A stretch of DNA of 49,203 nt from an uncultured Patescibacteria group bacterium (GCA_937929825.1 CALFUV010000027.1:1-49203); one strand, 5' to 3'; positions 8,930 through 15,860 are shown, numbered from the stretch's first letter. Numbers and translations: made by a program. Notes: generated from the sequence alone by a model not told the origin.

Positions 8930-9295
8930 TTAAAAACAGGTCTTAGCTTTAAGTAAATCCATTGGTGTGGGGATGGCTCCAGCTTTAATTTGGGCAGAGC
9001 GCTCTTTTCCTATAGCATTAATTAAGCACTGTTCAAGTTCAGGAGAAATATCAGTTGGTATGGCGGTTGGATCAATCCCTAACTTATTAAGCGCTTCCAA
9101 TTGAGCTGGACTTAAGCTATTAACTGGATTATATGTAGAAGATGTTTCGGTATTTGAATTAATGTTGCTTGTTGTTGGTTTAAATAAGGATTTAATACCA
9201 AAAGGATCGGCTAAATACAGATAAACACCAACAATAATAGTCAAGGCTCCTATAGTAGCCAAAAAAAAGACAACAATTTTGCCCAGCAGTTTCAT
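8930..9295 (-). CDS. Small membrane-anchored protein, possible helical domain
   Basis: A 121-residue protein with one N-terminal membrane segment (residues 5-28, IVVFFLATIGALTIIVGVYLYL), a Ser/Thr/Asn-rich linker, and a C-terminal helical region from about residue 60 (LSPAQLEALNKLGIDPTAIP, then a helix ending KAKTCF). Two cysteines at about residues 90 and 120 could form a disulfide outside the membrane. It is directly upstream of, and probably co-transcribed with, the glycosyltransferase-like gene (1-base gap). No named family is recognised. A role linked to the downstream envelope glycosyltransferase is inferred from position only. Confidence 0.7.
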   Translation of the reverse strand: MKLLGKIVVFFLATIGALTIIVGVYLYLADPFGIKSLFKPTTSNINSNTETSSTYNPVNSLSPAQLEALNKLGIDPTAIPTDISPELEQCLINAIGKERSAQIKAGAIPTPMDLLKAKTCF

Positions 9296-9342
9296 ATTTT
9301 AATTATAAACCGAAAAAGCGGGTAGGGCGAATTTATTGAAAA

Positions 9343-9861
9343 TTAGTTAATCCTTTTATTTTTTGGATTTTTTAGTTTAGCTGTCTCTTTCTTTTTTAAG
9401 GCATTTATTTCAGCTAATAAAGATTTAAGCTGATTTTCTATACGAGCATAGGTTTCGGTATCATTAAGATTTTCTTTTTCTGCTTCTGCTTGTATTACAT
9501 CTATATCTTTAGATATCTCTTCCACATCTTCGGAAATATCTTCTACATCTTTGGAGATTTCTTCTACGTCTTTAGATATCTCTTCCACATCTTCGGAAAC
9601 CTCATCAATATCTTCAGCTACCTCGGTAATCACTTTGTCTTGTTGATTAATGCTATACTGAATGAATATAGCCAAATATATAGCTTCAAGCGATACAATT
9701 GTAGTCAGCACCAGCATTACTGTGTTGGCATTAAAACCAAGTTCTATTAGAGCCAGCATAACTATAAAAAATACAGTGTGTAGAATAATAGAGCTTGGTG
9801 AGCCAATCCAGACAGTTGCTTTTTGCGCCATTTGATCAAGTAGATTTTTCTTTAGAGGCAT
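9343..9861 (-). CDS. Two-span membrane protein with heptad-repeat coiled coil (DUF1003/iron-permease-like)
   Basis: Residues 18-75 hold two hydrophobic helices. The text around them (WIGSPSSIILHTVFF, then TTIVSLEAIYLAIFIQYSINQQ) recalls the membrane hairpin of DUF1003 and low-affinity iron permease families. From about residue 80 to 125 the protein is built of 7-residue units of the form (E/K)DVEEIS or close variants, encoded by near-identical 21-base repeats. This would make a regular, very acidic coiled coil or helical rod. A further helix and a basic tail follow. It may be a homo-oligomeric membrane scaffold. The family link is tentative. The neighbouring genes do not suggest a pathway. 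Confidence 0.65.
   Translation of the reverse strand: MPLKKNLLDQMAQKATVWIGSPSSIILHTVFFIVMLALIELGFNANTVMLVLTTIVSLEAIYLAIFIQYSINQQDKVITEVAEDIDEVSEDVEEISKDVEEISKDVEDISEDVEEISKDIDVIQAEAEKENLNDTETYARIENQLKSLLAEINALKKKETAKLKNPKNKRIN
9495..9620 (-). repeat. In-frame 21-bp tandem repeats encoding 7-residue units
   Basis: Read on the plus strand, units such as TCTTCCACATCTTCGGAAAT and TCTTCTACATCTTTGGAGAT recur about every 21 bases, roughly six times. The unit length is a multiple of three, so unit gain or loss keeps the frame. Confidence 0.7.
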
Positions 9862-9929
9862 AATTTTAAGATAATAAAATATATCATTAACTTAGGTATC
9901 ATATACTTTTTTTGTTTTAATAACAAGCA

Positions 9930-9945
9930 AAAGGAACCCTCCTTT
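9930..9945. terminator. Weak hairpin, possible terminator
   Basis: AAAGGA (9930-9935) and TCCTTT (9940-9945) form a 6-bp stem with a 4-base loop between two minus-strand genes. The following T content on the minus strand is only moderate. Confidence 0.35.
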
Positions 9946-10007
9946 CTTTGCGGCGGTCAATTATAATTTGTTTAAAATATATTTAGGAATAAAGATAAGT
10001 AATGATA

Positions 10008-10502
10008 TCAATTATCCTTTTTATTTAATTCATTTTCCGCCTCTTCCCCGAGTTCTATAAGAAGGTTTATTTCATCAATAGATAAAGTTCTTGGTTTAGT
10101 GTCTTTTATACAAAGGACACCAATAGGTAATTTAGTTAGATGGTCATGCAGAGCGATGCCAGCATAAAAACGAATATAAGGCGGTCCAATGACGTAGGGG
10201 TTATCGGCGAATCGTTGATCTTTAAGAGTGTCTTCTATAATGAAGATATGTTTTGAATACATAGCATGACCGCAAAAAGATATGTCTCTTTTACCTTCTT
10301 TTTCGCTCCAGCCTTGGCAGGATTTAAAAAGTTCCTGGTCTTTGGTAATTATGGAGAGAGTGGCTATTGGTACTTTAAATTTTTGAATCAATTTTTTTGT
10401 AATCACATCAAACCGCTCTTCAGGTTTTGTATTCAAAATTCCCAGCCTTTCTAAGGCTTTAAGTCTATCTTTTTCGTTTTCAAAAATCGGAGCGAGTTGC
10501 AT
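10008..10502 (-). CDS. GAF-domain protein
   Basis: A 164-residue stand-alone GAF domain. The N-terminal helix (ENEKDRLKALERLGILNTKPEERFD) and the following ITKKLIQKFKVPIATLSIITKDQELFKSCQG match the common GAF sensor opening. FCGHAMYSKHIFIIEDTLKDQRFADNPYV and RFYAGIALHDHLTKLPIGVLCIKD match the ligand-pocket strands. There is no output domain (no GGDEF, kinase or HTH), no signal peptide and no membrane span, so it is a cytoplasmic single-domain sensor or ligand-binding protein. Its gene neighbours are envelope proteins; no partner is obvious. Ligand unknown. Confidence 0.85.
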   Translation of the reverse strand: MQLAPIFENEKDRLKALERLGILNTKPEERFDVITKKLIQKFKVPIATLSIITKDQELFKSCQGWSEKEGKRDISFCGHAMYSKHIFIIEDTLKDQRFADNPYVIGPPYIRFYAGIALHDHLTKLPIGVLCIKDTKPRTLSIDEINLLIELGEEAENELNKKDN

Positions 10503-10572
10503 ATTGATACTTTATTTAATTGTTTAGAGAAGTATAAATATATTAAATAATATATTATTTAGTAGATAGTCG

Positions 10573-10962
10573 TTATTCCAATTTACCCATTTCAAAATTT
10601 TGTAATTTTTGTTCTTGCTGAGCCATGCCACCATGTTTATTTACAAACAAAGAAGTGCCGTCAATGCCACAAAGTTTAAGAATATTTTTATCGCCGCCCG
10701 GATGTTTATTAATCCAAGCAGTCAGGTCGTATACAATACCTCTAATTACTGTCAAACACTTATCAGGGGTATTAGATTTCTGAATTTCATCCATAGTGTA
10801 TGTTTTTGAGATATTGGTAGTTGCGGATTGGTTGGTGGTAGAAGGAGATTGATTGGTGGTAGAAGGAGATTGGTTGGTTGGTGTTGGTTTTTTAGATGAA
10901 CAACCGGCGCCCAAAAATGTAATAATTATCAATGTAAATAAAAAAGGTTTTATTTTTAACAT
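10573..10962 (-). CDS. Cytochrome b5-like heme-binding lipoprotein
   Basis: The N-terminus is a lipoprotein signal with lipobox LGAGC (C21), so the mature protein should be anchored by a lipid on the outer face of the membrane. A Thr/Ser/Gln/Asn linker with three near-identical NQSPSTT units spans residues 30-50. Residues 54-128 match cytochrome b5: YTMDEIQ..., VIRGIVYDLTAWINKHPGGD with H87 as first axial ligand, and H110 in NKHGG as the second. The mature core is about 75 residues, the family size. Both axial histidines are present, so heme binding is expected. A possible redox partner, a ferric-reductase-like protein, lies at the other end of the window. Confidence 0.87.
   Translation of the reverse strand: MLKIKPFLFTLIIITFLGAGCSSKKPTPTNQSPSTTNQSPSTTNQSATTNISKTYTMDEIQKSNTPDKCLTVIRGIVYDLTAWINKHPGGDKNILKLCGIDGTSLFVNKHGGMAQQEQKLQNFEMGKLE
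10815..10885 (-). repeat. Short tandem repeat encoding the lipoprotein linker
   Basis: A unit of about 21-24 bases containing TTGGTGGTAGAAGGAGATTG on the plus strand occurs twice, with a degenerate flanking copy. It encodes the NQSPSTT repeats. Confidence 0.6.
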
Positions 10963-11165
10963 ACAAATAAAGGAATTAATAATAATTATTATTATTTATT
11001 TTAATACTTGGTGATAATTAATTTTATCCATTGTCCCCCTTATAATTATACTAAAAATTAGTTTTTTAGGTTAGTTAAGGAATTTTAGTCGAATTTTAGG
11101 CAAATTGATTGACGATTAGAACAGGTGGTTACTGAGTTGGAAAGCTCTTATTAGGAGTAGTTTAT

Positions 11166-11193
11166 TTGACAATAGTTTAATTAATCTTAAAAT
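11166..11193 (+). promoter_or_regulatory. Promoter of the Hcp-like gene
   Basis: TTGACA (11166-11171) and TAAAAT (11188-11193) are separated by 16 bases. The predicted RNA start (about 11200) falls exactly at the 5' edge of the structured leader. Confidence 0.65.
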
Positions 11194-11197
11194 AATT

Positions 11198-11273
11198 AAA
11201 GCAAGACCCGTTGCTCGAAGCCATTAATTATGGCAAAGGTCGACGAGATAATAATGACGGAAAGTCATGCTTT
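11198..11273 (+). ncRNA. Candidate structured 5' leader RNA (unclassified cis-element)
   Basis: Three hairpins follow one another. The first is GCAA-6-TTGC (11201-11214), the second GCCAT-5-ATGGC (11220-11234), and the third ATGAC-5-GTCAT (11254-11268). The loop of the first contains GACC (11205-11208), complementary to GGTC (11238-11241) after the second hairpin, so a pseudoknot is possible. AAAGCA (11198-11203) can also pair with TGCTTT (11268-11273), which would close the whole element and compete with hairpin one. An ATG at 11267 lies in the 3' strand. It matches no riboswitch class that I can identify. Structure is seen in the sequence; function is inferred. Confidence 0.5.
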
Positions 11274-11296
11274 TATTTATTAATCAATCTAGAAAT

Positions 11297-11911
11297 ATGA
11301 ATTTAACTAGTTTGAATTTTAAATCCCGAAGTCTGGTGCGTACTTTTATTTTAGCGACCGCAGGCCTGCTTGTTTTTTCTTTAGCTCTAATAGGAGTTTT
11401 AGGGAAAGGAAACAGTCGTATTCCTTCGGTTTATGGTGCGCAAGCTGATTACTTCTTGAAAATTGATGGTATAGAAGGTGAATCTAAAGACCCCCAATAT
11501 ACAGGTGCTATAGAAATAGAATCGTGGAGTTGGGGCGAAAATAATCGTGGTGTAGTACGTAGTAACAAAGGTGGCGGCAAAGCTACTTTTCAAGATATAT
11601 ACTTTACTGTTAAGGTTAATAAAGCTACCCCTGTAATTATGTTATCCTCAGCTAGAGGAACTCGTTTTCCCAAAGCTACTTTATTTGTACGTAAGGCCGG
11701 TAGTGCACAGGATACTTATTATAAGGTAATTTTATCTGATGTGATGGTTACTTCTTATGGTGTTGGTGGTAGTGGTACCTTTTTACCAACTGAACAATTC
11801 AGTCTTAGTTTCACCAAGATAGAATTTGAATACGTACCATCAAGTACAGATGACAGGGTTAGTGCGCCTGTTAAAGCTGGTTGGGATCTAAAACAAAATA
11901 AAGGTATTTAG
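11297..11911 (+). CDS. Exported Hcp-like protein (T6SS tube/effector Hcp fold)
   Basis: From about residue 47 the protein matches the Hcp (Hcp1/T6SS_HCP) family: ADYFLKIDGIEGESKDPQYTGAIEIESWSWG, then a GGGKATFQDIYFTVKVNKATPVIM strand pair, TLFVRKAGSAQDTYYKVILSDVMVTSY and EQFSLSFTKIEFEY. Unlike tube Hcp of a type VI system, it has an N-terminal signal peptide or anchor (residues 13-36). The start at 11297 was preferred because it yields a normal n-region; an ATG at 11267 would add 10 residues but lies inside the leader RNA. No other type VI genes are present here. It is monocistronic, with a promoter, structured leader and terminator. It probably forms ring assemblies outside the membrane; that is inference. 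Confidence 0.85.
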   Translation: MNLTSLNFKSRSLVRTFILATAGLLVFSLALIGVLGKGNSRIPSVYGAQADYFLKIDGIEGESKDPQYTGAIEIESWSWGENNRGVVRSNKGGGKATFQDIYFTVKVNKATPVIMLSSARGTRFPKATLFVRKAGSAQDTYYKVILSDVMVTSYGVGGSGTFLPTEQFSLSFTKIEFEYVPSSTDDRVSAPVKAGWDLKQNKGI

Positions 11912-11948
11912 CCAGTTTAGATTTGTATCTTTATAAATTACTTTATAC

Positions 11949-11978
11949 AAAAACCCTTCCGATAAGGAAGGTTTTTTG
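11949..11978 (+). terminator. Intrinsic terminator of the Hcp-like gene
   Basis: ACCCTTCC (about 11953-11960) pairs with GGAAGGT around a 5-base loop, followed by a run of six T. Confidence 0.88.
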
Positions 11979-12172
11979 TATATAAAAATTTAATTATCCC
12001 AAATTGAATTTTAGTGGAATCAGTTTATTCTAGAGTTCAAGCAATGACATTTTTGGAGTCTAGGTAAAGAAGATTACTTAGAGACTGTGAATATTATATA
12101 AGATTTATTTTAGTTTAATAGAAAGCAGGAGTAGAATAGTAATATGATTGATACCTCTTTGTACACCAAAAA

Positions 12173-12785
12173 ATGTGGGGATTTGTTATAGTGATTTTTA
12201 TTTCAATATTCTTACTGAAAATATATTGGCCGAAGTTAATAGGTAAAAGCGGAGAGAATTTTGTCAAAAGAAAATTAAAAGAGTTAAATCCACAATACTA
12301 TAAAGTTTTAAATGATTTATTATTACCATCTTCTGGTAATACAGTCACTACTCAGATAGACCATGTAGTCGTGTCAAACTATGGAATTTTTGTTATAGAA
12401 ACAAAGAATTATGAGGGTTCAATTTATGGAAGTGAAGGGCAAGAATATTAGGCTCAGTACATAAGTGGATATAAAAATAATTTTTATAGCCCCTACGACA
12501 GAATTTTGCTCATATTAAAGCTCTTGAAGCGCTCATTAAACCAATATACCCAAGTGTGTTAGTTGTAGGCTTTGTAGTTTTTTGCGAGCAGACAGAATAA
12601 AAGTGGCCGGCACTGATTGCGTTGGTTATGCTAAAGATGTAATTAGAAAAATTAGGGAGTATGGTACTCAAATATTGAGTGATGATGACAGGGATAAAAT
12701 AGTTGAATTGTTATCTAATGCAAATATTATAGATGAGAAAAAACGCAAGCAACATGTTTTACAAACCAAAGAAATCAGAAAGTAA
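12173..12785 (+). pseudogene. Decayed NERD-domain gene
   Basis: The first 92 residues are an N-terminal membrane helix followed by GKSGENFVKRKLKEL and QIDHVVVSNYGIFVIETKNYEG, the core of the NERD (nuclease-related) domain. An in-frame TAG (12449-12451) stands where the family normally has Trp. The homologous text continues past the stop, shifts frame near 12494 (RQNFAHIKALEALIKPIYP) and shifts again near 12580 (RADRIKVAGTDCVGYAKDVIRKIREYGTQ). The three pieces occupy three successive frames. One nonsense and two frameshift changes make a pseudogene; sequencing error could explain one but hardly all. The intact protein would be a membrane-bound putative nuclease. Confidence 0.8.
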
Positions 12786-12796
12786 AATTTTTAATT

Positions 12797-12822
12797 AAAA
12801 GCAGGCTTACTGGCCTGTTTTG
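12797..12822. terminator. Bidirectional terminator between NERD pseudogene and tRNA-Glu
   Basis: CAGGC (12802-12806) and GCCTG (12813-12817) form a stem flanked by A4 on the left and T4 on the right, serving the minus-strand tRNA and the plus-strand pseudogene. Confidence 0.65.
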
Positions 12823-12827
12823 ATTTT

Positions 12828-12899
12828 TAGCCCCAGGGGGAATCGAACCCCCATTACCACATTGAAAGCGTGGTGTCCTGACCATTAGACGATGGGGCC
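12828..12899 (-). tRNA. tRNA-Glu (UUC)
   Basis: The minus strand folds as a full cloverleaf: acceptor GGCCCCA with TGGGGCT (G1-U72 wobble), anticodon stem CCACG/TGTGG with loop CTTTCAA (anticodon TTC), and T arm GGGGG-TTCGATT-CCCCC. The discriminator is A. CCA is not encoded. Confidence 0.95.
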
Positions 12900-12970
12900 A
12901 TGTGTGTTTAGCCTGAATATTATAGGTGAAATATCTTTGTAAGTCAATGTTTTGTATAAGGCTTTGGCTT

Positions 12971-12978
12971 GTTATACT
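12971..12978 (+). promoter_or_regulatory. Extended -10 promoter of hsp20, predicted leaderless
   Basis: TGTTATACT (12970-12978) is an extended -10 box. It ends 8 bases before the ATG at 12987, so the transcript should start within about two bases of the start codon. No good -35 is seen. Confidence 0.55.
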
Positions 12979-12986
12979 ATTATAGT

Positions 12987-13424
12987 ATGCCCTTGGGGAA
13001 AATTTTTAAACAAGAAGAAGATTTGTTAGTTATGTCATCTGTTGGCTCATCTGCAGTTGAAAATATGAGCTGGTACAGTAGTGAATATGAGGGCCAGTTG
13101 TCAGTTGATGTTTATCAGACTAAAGACAGTTTAGTGGTACGTTCTACTATGGCCGGCGTTAAACCAGAGGATTTGGAAATAACCCTAAACGATGATGTTA
13201 TTACTATTCGTGGCAAGAGGTATCAGGAGCAAGAGGTGCCCAAAGAAGATTATATTTATCAAGAATGTTATTGGGGAGGTTTTTCGCGTTCCATAGTATT
13301 GCCGGTAGAAGTGGTTTCAGCCAAAGCTAAAGCTAATTTAAAAAATGGTATTTTAACAGTTATATTGCCTAAGGCCGAAAAGCGTCCGTCTGCTGTTTCC
13401 GTGGCAGTAAATACAGAGGATTAA
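12987..13424 (+). CDS. Small heat-shock protein Hsp20 (alpha-crystallin family)
   Basis: This is an ATP-independent holdase chaperone. The alpha-crystallin domain covers about residues 50-135: GQLSVDVYQTKDSLVVRSTMAGVKPEDLEITLNDDVITIRGKR, then YQECYWGGFSRSIVLPVEV and the closing ANLKNGILTVILPK (GxLxxxLPK motif). The short C-terminal tail follows. The start at 12987 was chosen because a TATACT box lies 8 bases upstream; an upstream TTG would place the start inside the promoter. It heads a run with the DUF3006-like and VanW genes: stop to next start is 4 bases, then a 1-base overlap. Confidence 0.9.
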   Translation: MPLGKIFKQEEDLLVMSSVGSSAVENMSWYSSEYEGQLSVDVYQTKDSLVVRSTMAGVKPEDLEITLNDDVITIRGKRYQEQEVPKEDYIYQECYWGGFSRSIVLPVEVVSAKAKANLKNGILTVILPKAEKRPSAVSVAVNTED

Positions 13425-13428
13425 TTAT

Positions 13429-13650
13429 ATGTCTATATCAGCAACTATAGATAGATTTGAAGACAAATTGGCCGTATTAAGGTTAGATGACGGTCAGGAG
13501 CTGGTTTTACCGGTTGTTAATTTGCCAAGTGGAGTTCGTGAAGGTTCTCGTTTAATCTTAGAAGTAATGACAGCTGAAGAAGATGAAGCTAAGCGAGTTG
13601 AACGAGCTCGGCAACTTCTTAATGATTTATTAACAAATAAACAGTCATAA
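13429..13650 (+). CDS. DUF3006-like small protein
   Basis: A 73-residue protein: ISATIDRFEDKLAVLRLDDGQELVLPVVNLPSGVREGSRLILEVM followed by a charged helix. The pattern (DRFE...AVL.LDDG...LP...LP.GVREG) is that of the DUF3006 family of small beta-barrel proteins of unknown role, frequent in Firmicutes. It follows hsp20 by 4 bases. Its TAA overlaps the ATG of the VanW gene in the form TAATG, so the two are probably translationally coupled. There is no signal or membrane segment, so it is cytoplasmic. The family match is good; the function is unknown. Confidence 0.8.
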   Translation: MSISATIDRFEDKLAVLRLDDGQELVLPVVNLPSGVREGSRLILEVMTAEEDEAKRVERARQLLNDLLTNKQS

Positions 13651-15590
13651 TGTCAGTTAAAAGCAGTGCTAAAAAGCCAGTAACTAAAGAAAAAAAGGAT
13701 ACTTTGATTGAATTAAAGCCGGCTGTTCAAAAGCCAAATTTTTTATATGCCAGATTAGTCTATTTTTCTTGTCAGGTATTAGCATCGGTGGTTTTGATTT
13801 TTGCCAGCCTGGCTTTTTATCAAATTTCTTTTGCTGGCCGTATTTATTCCGGTATAGCCGTGGGAGGAATATCTTTATCAGGACTTACTCCGGTTGAGGC
13901 TAAAAATTTATTAAGCAACGCCTGGAATTATTATTCTGATCAGGGTTTGCTTTTAAAACTTAACGAAACAGGCGTTATTTTAACTAATCGGGTAACTTCT
14001 ACTAGCGATCCCGATTTGGCATATGAGTTGGTAAGTTTTAATCCCAGTAAAGCAGTTTATTCTGCTTATAGCCAAGGTCGTCAGGGAAACTGGTTAATGA
14101 GGTTAATTAAACCTGTATGGTTAAGTCTTAAAGCTATTAATTTGCCAGTTGCTGGTTTGGAAATTGAACATGAAAAAATAATGCAGTATGTTCGTGACAG
14201 TTTTCCGGGAGTAGAACAACTTCCACGCCCAGCCAGTTTAAATGTTGATTTAGATGGTAATATTTCTTTTGAACCTGAAATTGAAGGTTCGGTAATAGAT
14301 GAACAAACTTTACAAAGAGATATTGTAAACCGTTGGCAATATATGAATTCAGAGCCAGTACAAATTGTTTTACAGCCCAAACATCCTCTTTTAACACAGA
14401 CTATAGTTACCGCTTTTTTGCCCCAAGTTCAACAAATTTTAACAGATCAGACAATAATTTTCAGGTTTGGTGATAAAAAGTGGTTTGCCGAACCTGCTGT
14501 GTGGTATCGGTGGTTAGGGGTTGAGTATAATGAATATAGCGGGCAGGCTGAGTTATCTTTTTTATCAAGCAAGGCTGATGATTTTTTTGAGCCTATTGAA
14601 AAAATAATCAATCGGCCAGCACAGGACGCGAAGTTTGAAATAAAAGATGGTCGGGTAACAGCTTTTCAAGCTAGTCAGCAAGGGCGTAGTCTTGATAGAA
14701 TTGCTTCTTTACAAGCAGCTTGGACTAAGGTTTTAGAGAAAAAATTTGAAGAAGTTGAATTTATAGTGCAAACAACCGAACCGTCAGTTACTACAGCTGA
14801 GGTTAACGAACTTGGTATTAGTGAAATACTTGGTATTGGACACTCTAATTTTAAAGGCAGTCCAGCTAATCGCCGTCATAATATTAAAGTTGGTGCCGCG
14901 GCACTTAATGGTTTGCTTATTAGACCCGGGGAGGAATTTTCTTTATTAAAGGCCTTGTTACCAGTAGATGCCTCCGCTGGTTATTTGCCGGAGTTAGTTA
15001 TAAAAGGCAATCGTACTATCCCAGAATATGGTGGTGGATTATGCCAGATTGGTACAACTATTTTTCGTGCTACTCTAAGTTCAGGTTTGCCAGTAACTGC
15101 CCGGCGCAATCATTCTTATCGCGTGGTTTATTATGAGCCAGCAGGTACCGATGCTACTATTTACGACCCAGCGCCTGATTATAAATTTGTAAATGATACC
15201 GGTAGTACTGTATTAATTCAAACCAGAATAGAAGGCGATGATTTATATTTTGAATTTTGGGGTAAATCTGATGGTCGTCAGACAGTACAAACCAAACCAC
15301 GCATTTATAATGTAGTATATCCACCGCCAACCAAAATAATTCAGACAGAAGATCTTGAACCTGGTGTTAAAAAATGCACAGAAAAACCTCACGCTGGCGC
15401 CGATGCTGAATTTACTTATACGGTTACTTATTCTAATGGCGAAGTTAAAGAAACGATTTTTAAAAGCCATTATATTCCTTGGCAGGAAGTTTGTTTAATA
15501 GGCGTACCCAAAGGAACACTGAATCCGCCAACACTTGATTTAAACAATGAAAATAATAGTGACGAACAAAAAGAGCCACCTTCAGTTTAG
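13650..15590 (+). CDS. VanW-family protein with peptidoglycan-binding (YoaR-like) domains
   Basis: A 646-residue membrane-anchored envelope protein. A single hydrophobic span at about 35-60 is preceded by a Lys-rich cytoplasmic tail. Two related putative peptidoglycan-binding domains (PG_binding_4-like; GIAVGGISLSGLTPVEAKNLL opens the first) cover about 65-380. The VanW domain follows at about 395-535, with the signature RPGEEFSLLKAL, GGGLCQIGTTIFRATLSSGLPVTAR, NHSYRV and GTDATIYDP. A G5-like or spacer region and an acidic tail end the protein. VanW was named from vancomycin-resistance clusters, but its biochemical role is unknown and its presence here does not indicate resistance. It probably binds or modifies cell wall. 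Confidence 0.88.
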   Translation: MSVKSSAKKPVTKEKKDTLIELKPAVQKPNFLYARLVYFSCQVLASVVLIFASLAFYQISFAGRIYSGIAVGGISLSGLTPVEAKNLLSNAWNYYSDQGLLLKLNETGVILTNRVTSTSDPDLAYELVSFNPSKAVYSAYSQGRQGNWLMRLIKPVWLSLKAINLPVAGLEIEHEKIMQYVRDSFPGVEQLPRPASLNVDLDGNISFEPEIEGSVIDEQTLQRDIVNRWQYMNSEPVQIVLQPKHPLLTQTIVTAFLPQVQQILTDQTIIFRFGDKKWFAEPAVWYRWLGVEYNEYSGQAELSFLSSKADDFFEPIEKIINRPAQDAKFEIKDGRVTAFQASQQGRSLDRIASLQAAWTKVLEKKFEEVEFIVQTTEPSVTTAEVNELGISEILGIGHSNFKGSPANRRHNIKVGAAALNGLLIRPGEEFSLLKALLPVDASAGYLPELVIKGNRTIPEYGGGLCQIGTTIFRATLSSGLPVTARRNHSYRVVYYEPAGTDATIYDPAPDYKFVNDTGSTVLIQTRIEGDDLYFEFWGKSDGRQTVQTKPRIYNVVYPPPTKIIQTEDLEPGVKKCTEKPHAGADAEFTYTVTYSNGEVKETIFKSHYIPWQEVCLIGVPKGTLNPPTLDLNNENNSDEQKEPPSV

Positions 15591-15604
15591 AGATTTTTTA
15601 AAAT

Positions 15605-15825
15605 AAAAAGATACCCCTGAAGGGGGTGGCAAGAAATTTACTTTAGGATGAGTCTAGCCTGAGCCAGATTCACCTAGCAGATAAATTTCCATACTTGTCG
15701 TGCCACCTCCTTCAGGGGTACCTTCTTAAAGGCTGTATTTTCTAAATATTAAGGGCTATGTGTCCTAAATTTATTTAATTTATATATATTTTCGTATTAG
15801 CCTATTAAAGGTGGTTAGTACGAAA
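15605..15825 (-). ncRNA. Candidate new ~220-nt small RNA
   Basis: No protein gene covers 15591-15891. On the minus strand a TTGACA-N17-TAAGAT promoter (15860-15832) predicts a start at about 15825. The RNA would open with a hairpin, TTTCGTA (15825-15819) with TACGAAA (15796-15790). It would end with a 20-bp stem, arms 15701-15720 and 15612-15631 (one wobble pair), then a T-run (15609-15605). The 69 bases inside the stem fold further: an 8-bp GAAATTTA/TAAATTTC stem and a TCTGGC-TCAG-GCTAGA tip. CCACCTTT in the 5' loop can pair with GGAGGTGG in the terminator arm, giving an alternative fold. The next gene downstream is antisense, so this is probably a free-standing RNA. The fold and promoter are seen; transcription is inferred. 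Confidence 0.6.
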
Positions 15826-15831
15826 CAGCCC

Positions 15832-15860
15832 ATCTTAGCACAGTGTTAAATTCTTGTCAA
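15832..15860 (-). promoter_or_regulatory. Promoter of the minus-strand ncRNA, overlapping the ruvB promoter
   Basis: TTGACA (15860-15855) and TAAGAT (15837-15832) are separated by 17 bases on the minus strand. The -35 shares TTGTCAA with the -35 of the opposing ruvB promoter. Confidence 0.6.

Noticed and set aside
9490-9750. Plus-strand ORF antisense to the heptad-repeat protein
   Set aside because: It exists only because the 21-bp repeat is open in both directions; its Tyr/Phe/Ile-rich repeats have no protein character.
12582-12785. Separate 67-residue gene
   Set aside because: It continues the NERD-family sequence from the preceding frames and has no own start or upstream signal, so it is the tail of a pseudogene.
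15605-15825. T-box riboswitch (terminator arm contains AGGTGGCAC, close to the T-box core)
   Set aside because: No aminoacyl-tRNA synthetase or other codirectional gene follows, no stem I with specifier loop is visible, and the box lacks the usual ACCGCG end.
15605-15825. 6S RNA or SRP RNA
   Set aside because: A long rod is present, but the two RNA ends do not pair with each other and no central promoter-like bubble or conserved SRP tip (GGAA/GNRA with adjacent symmetric loop) can be seen.
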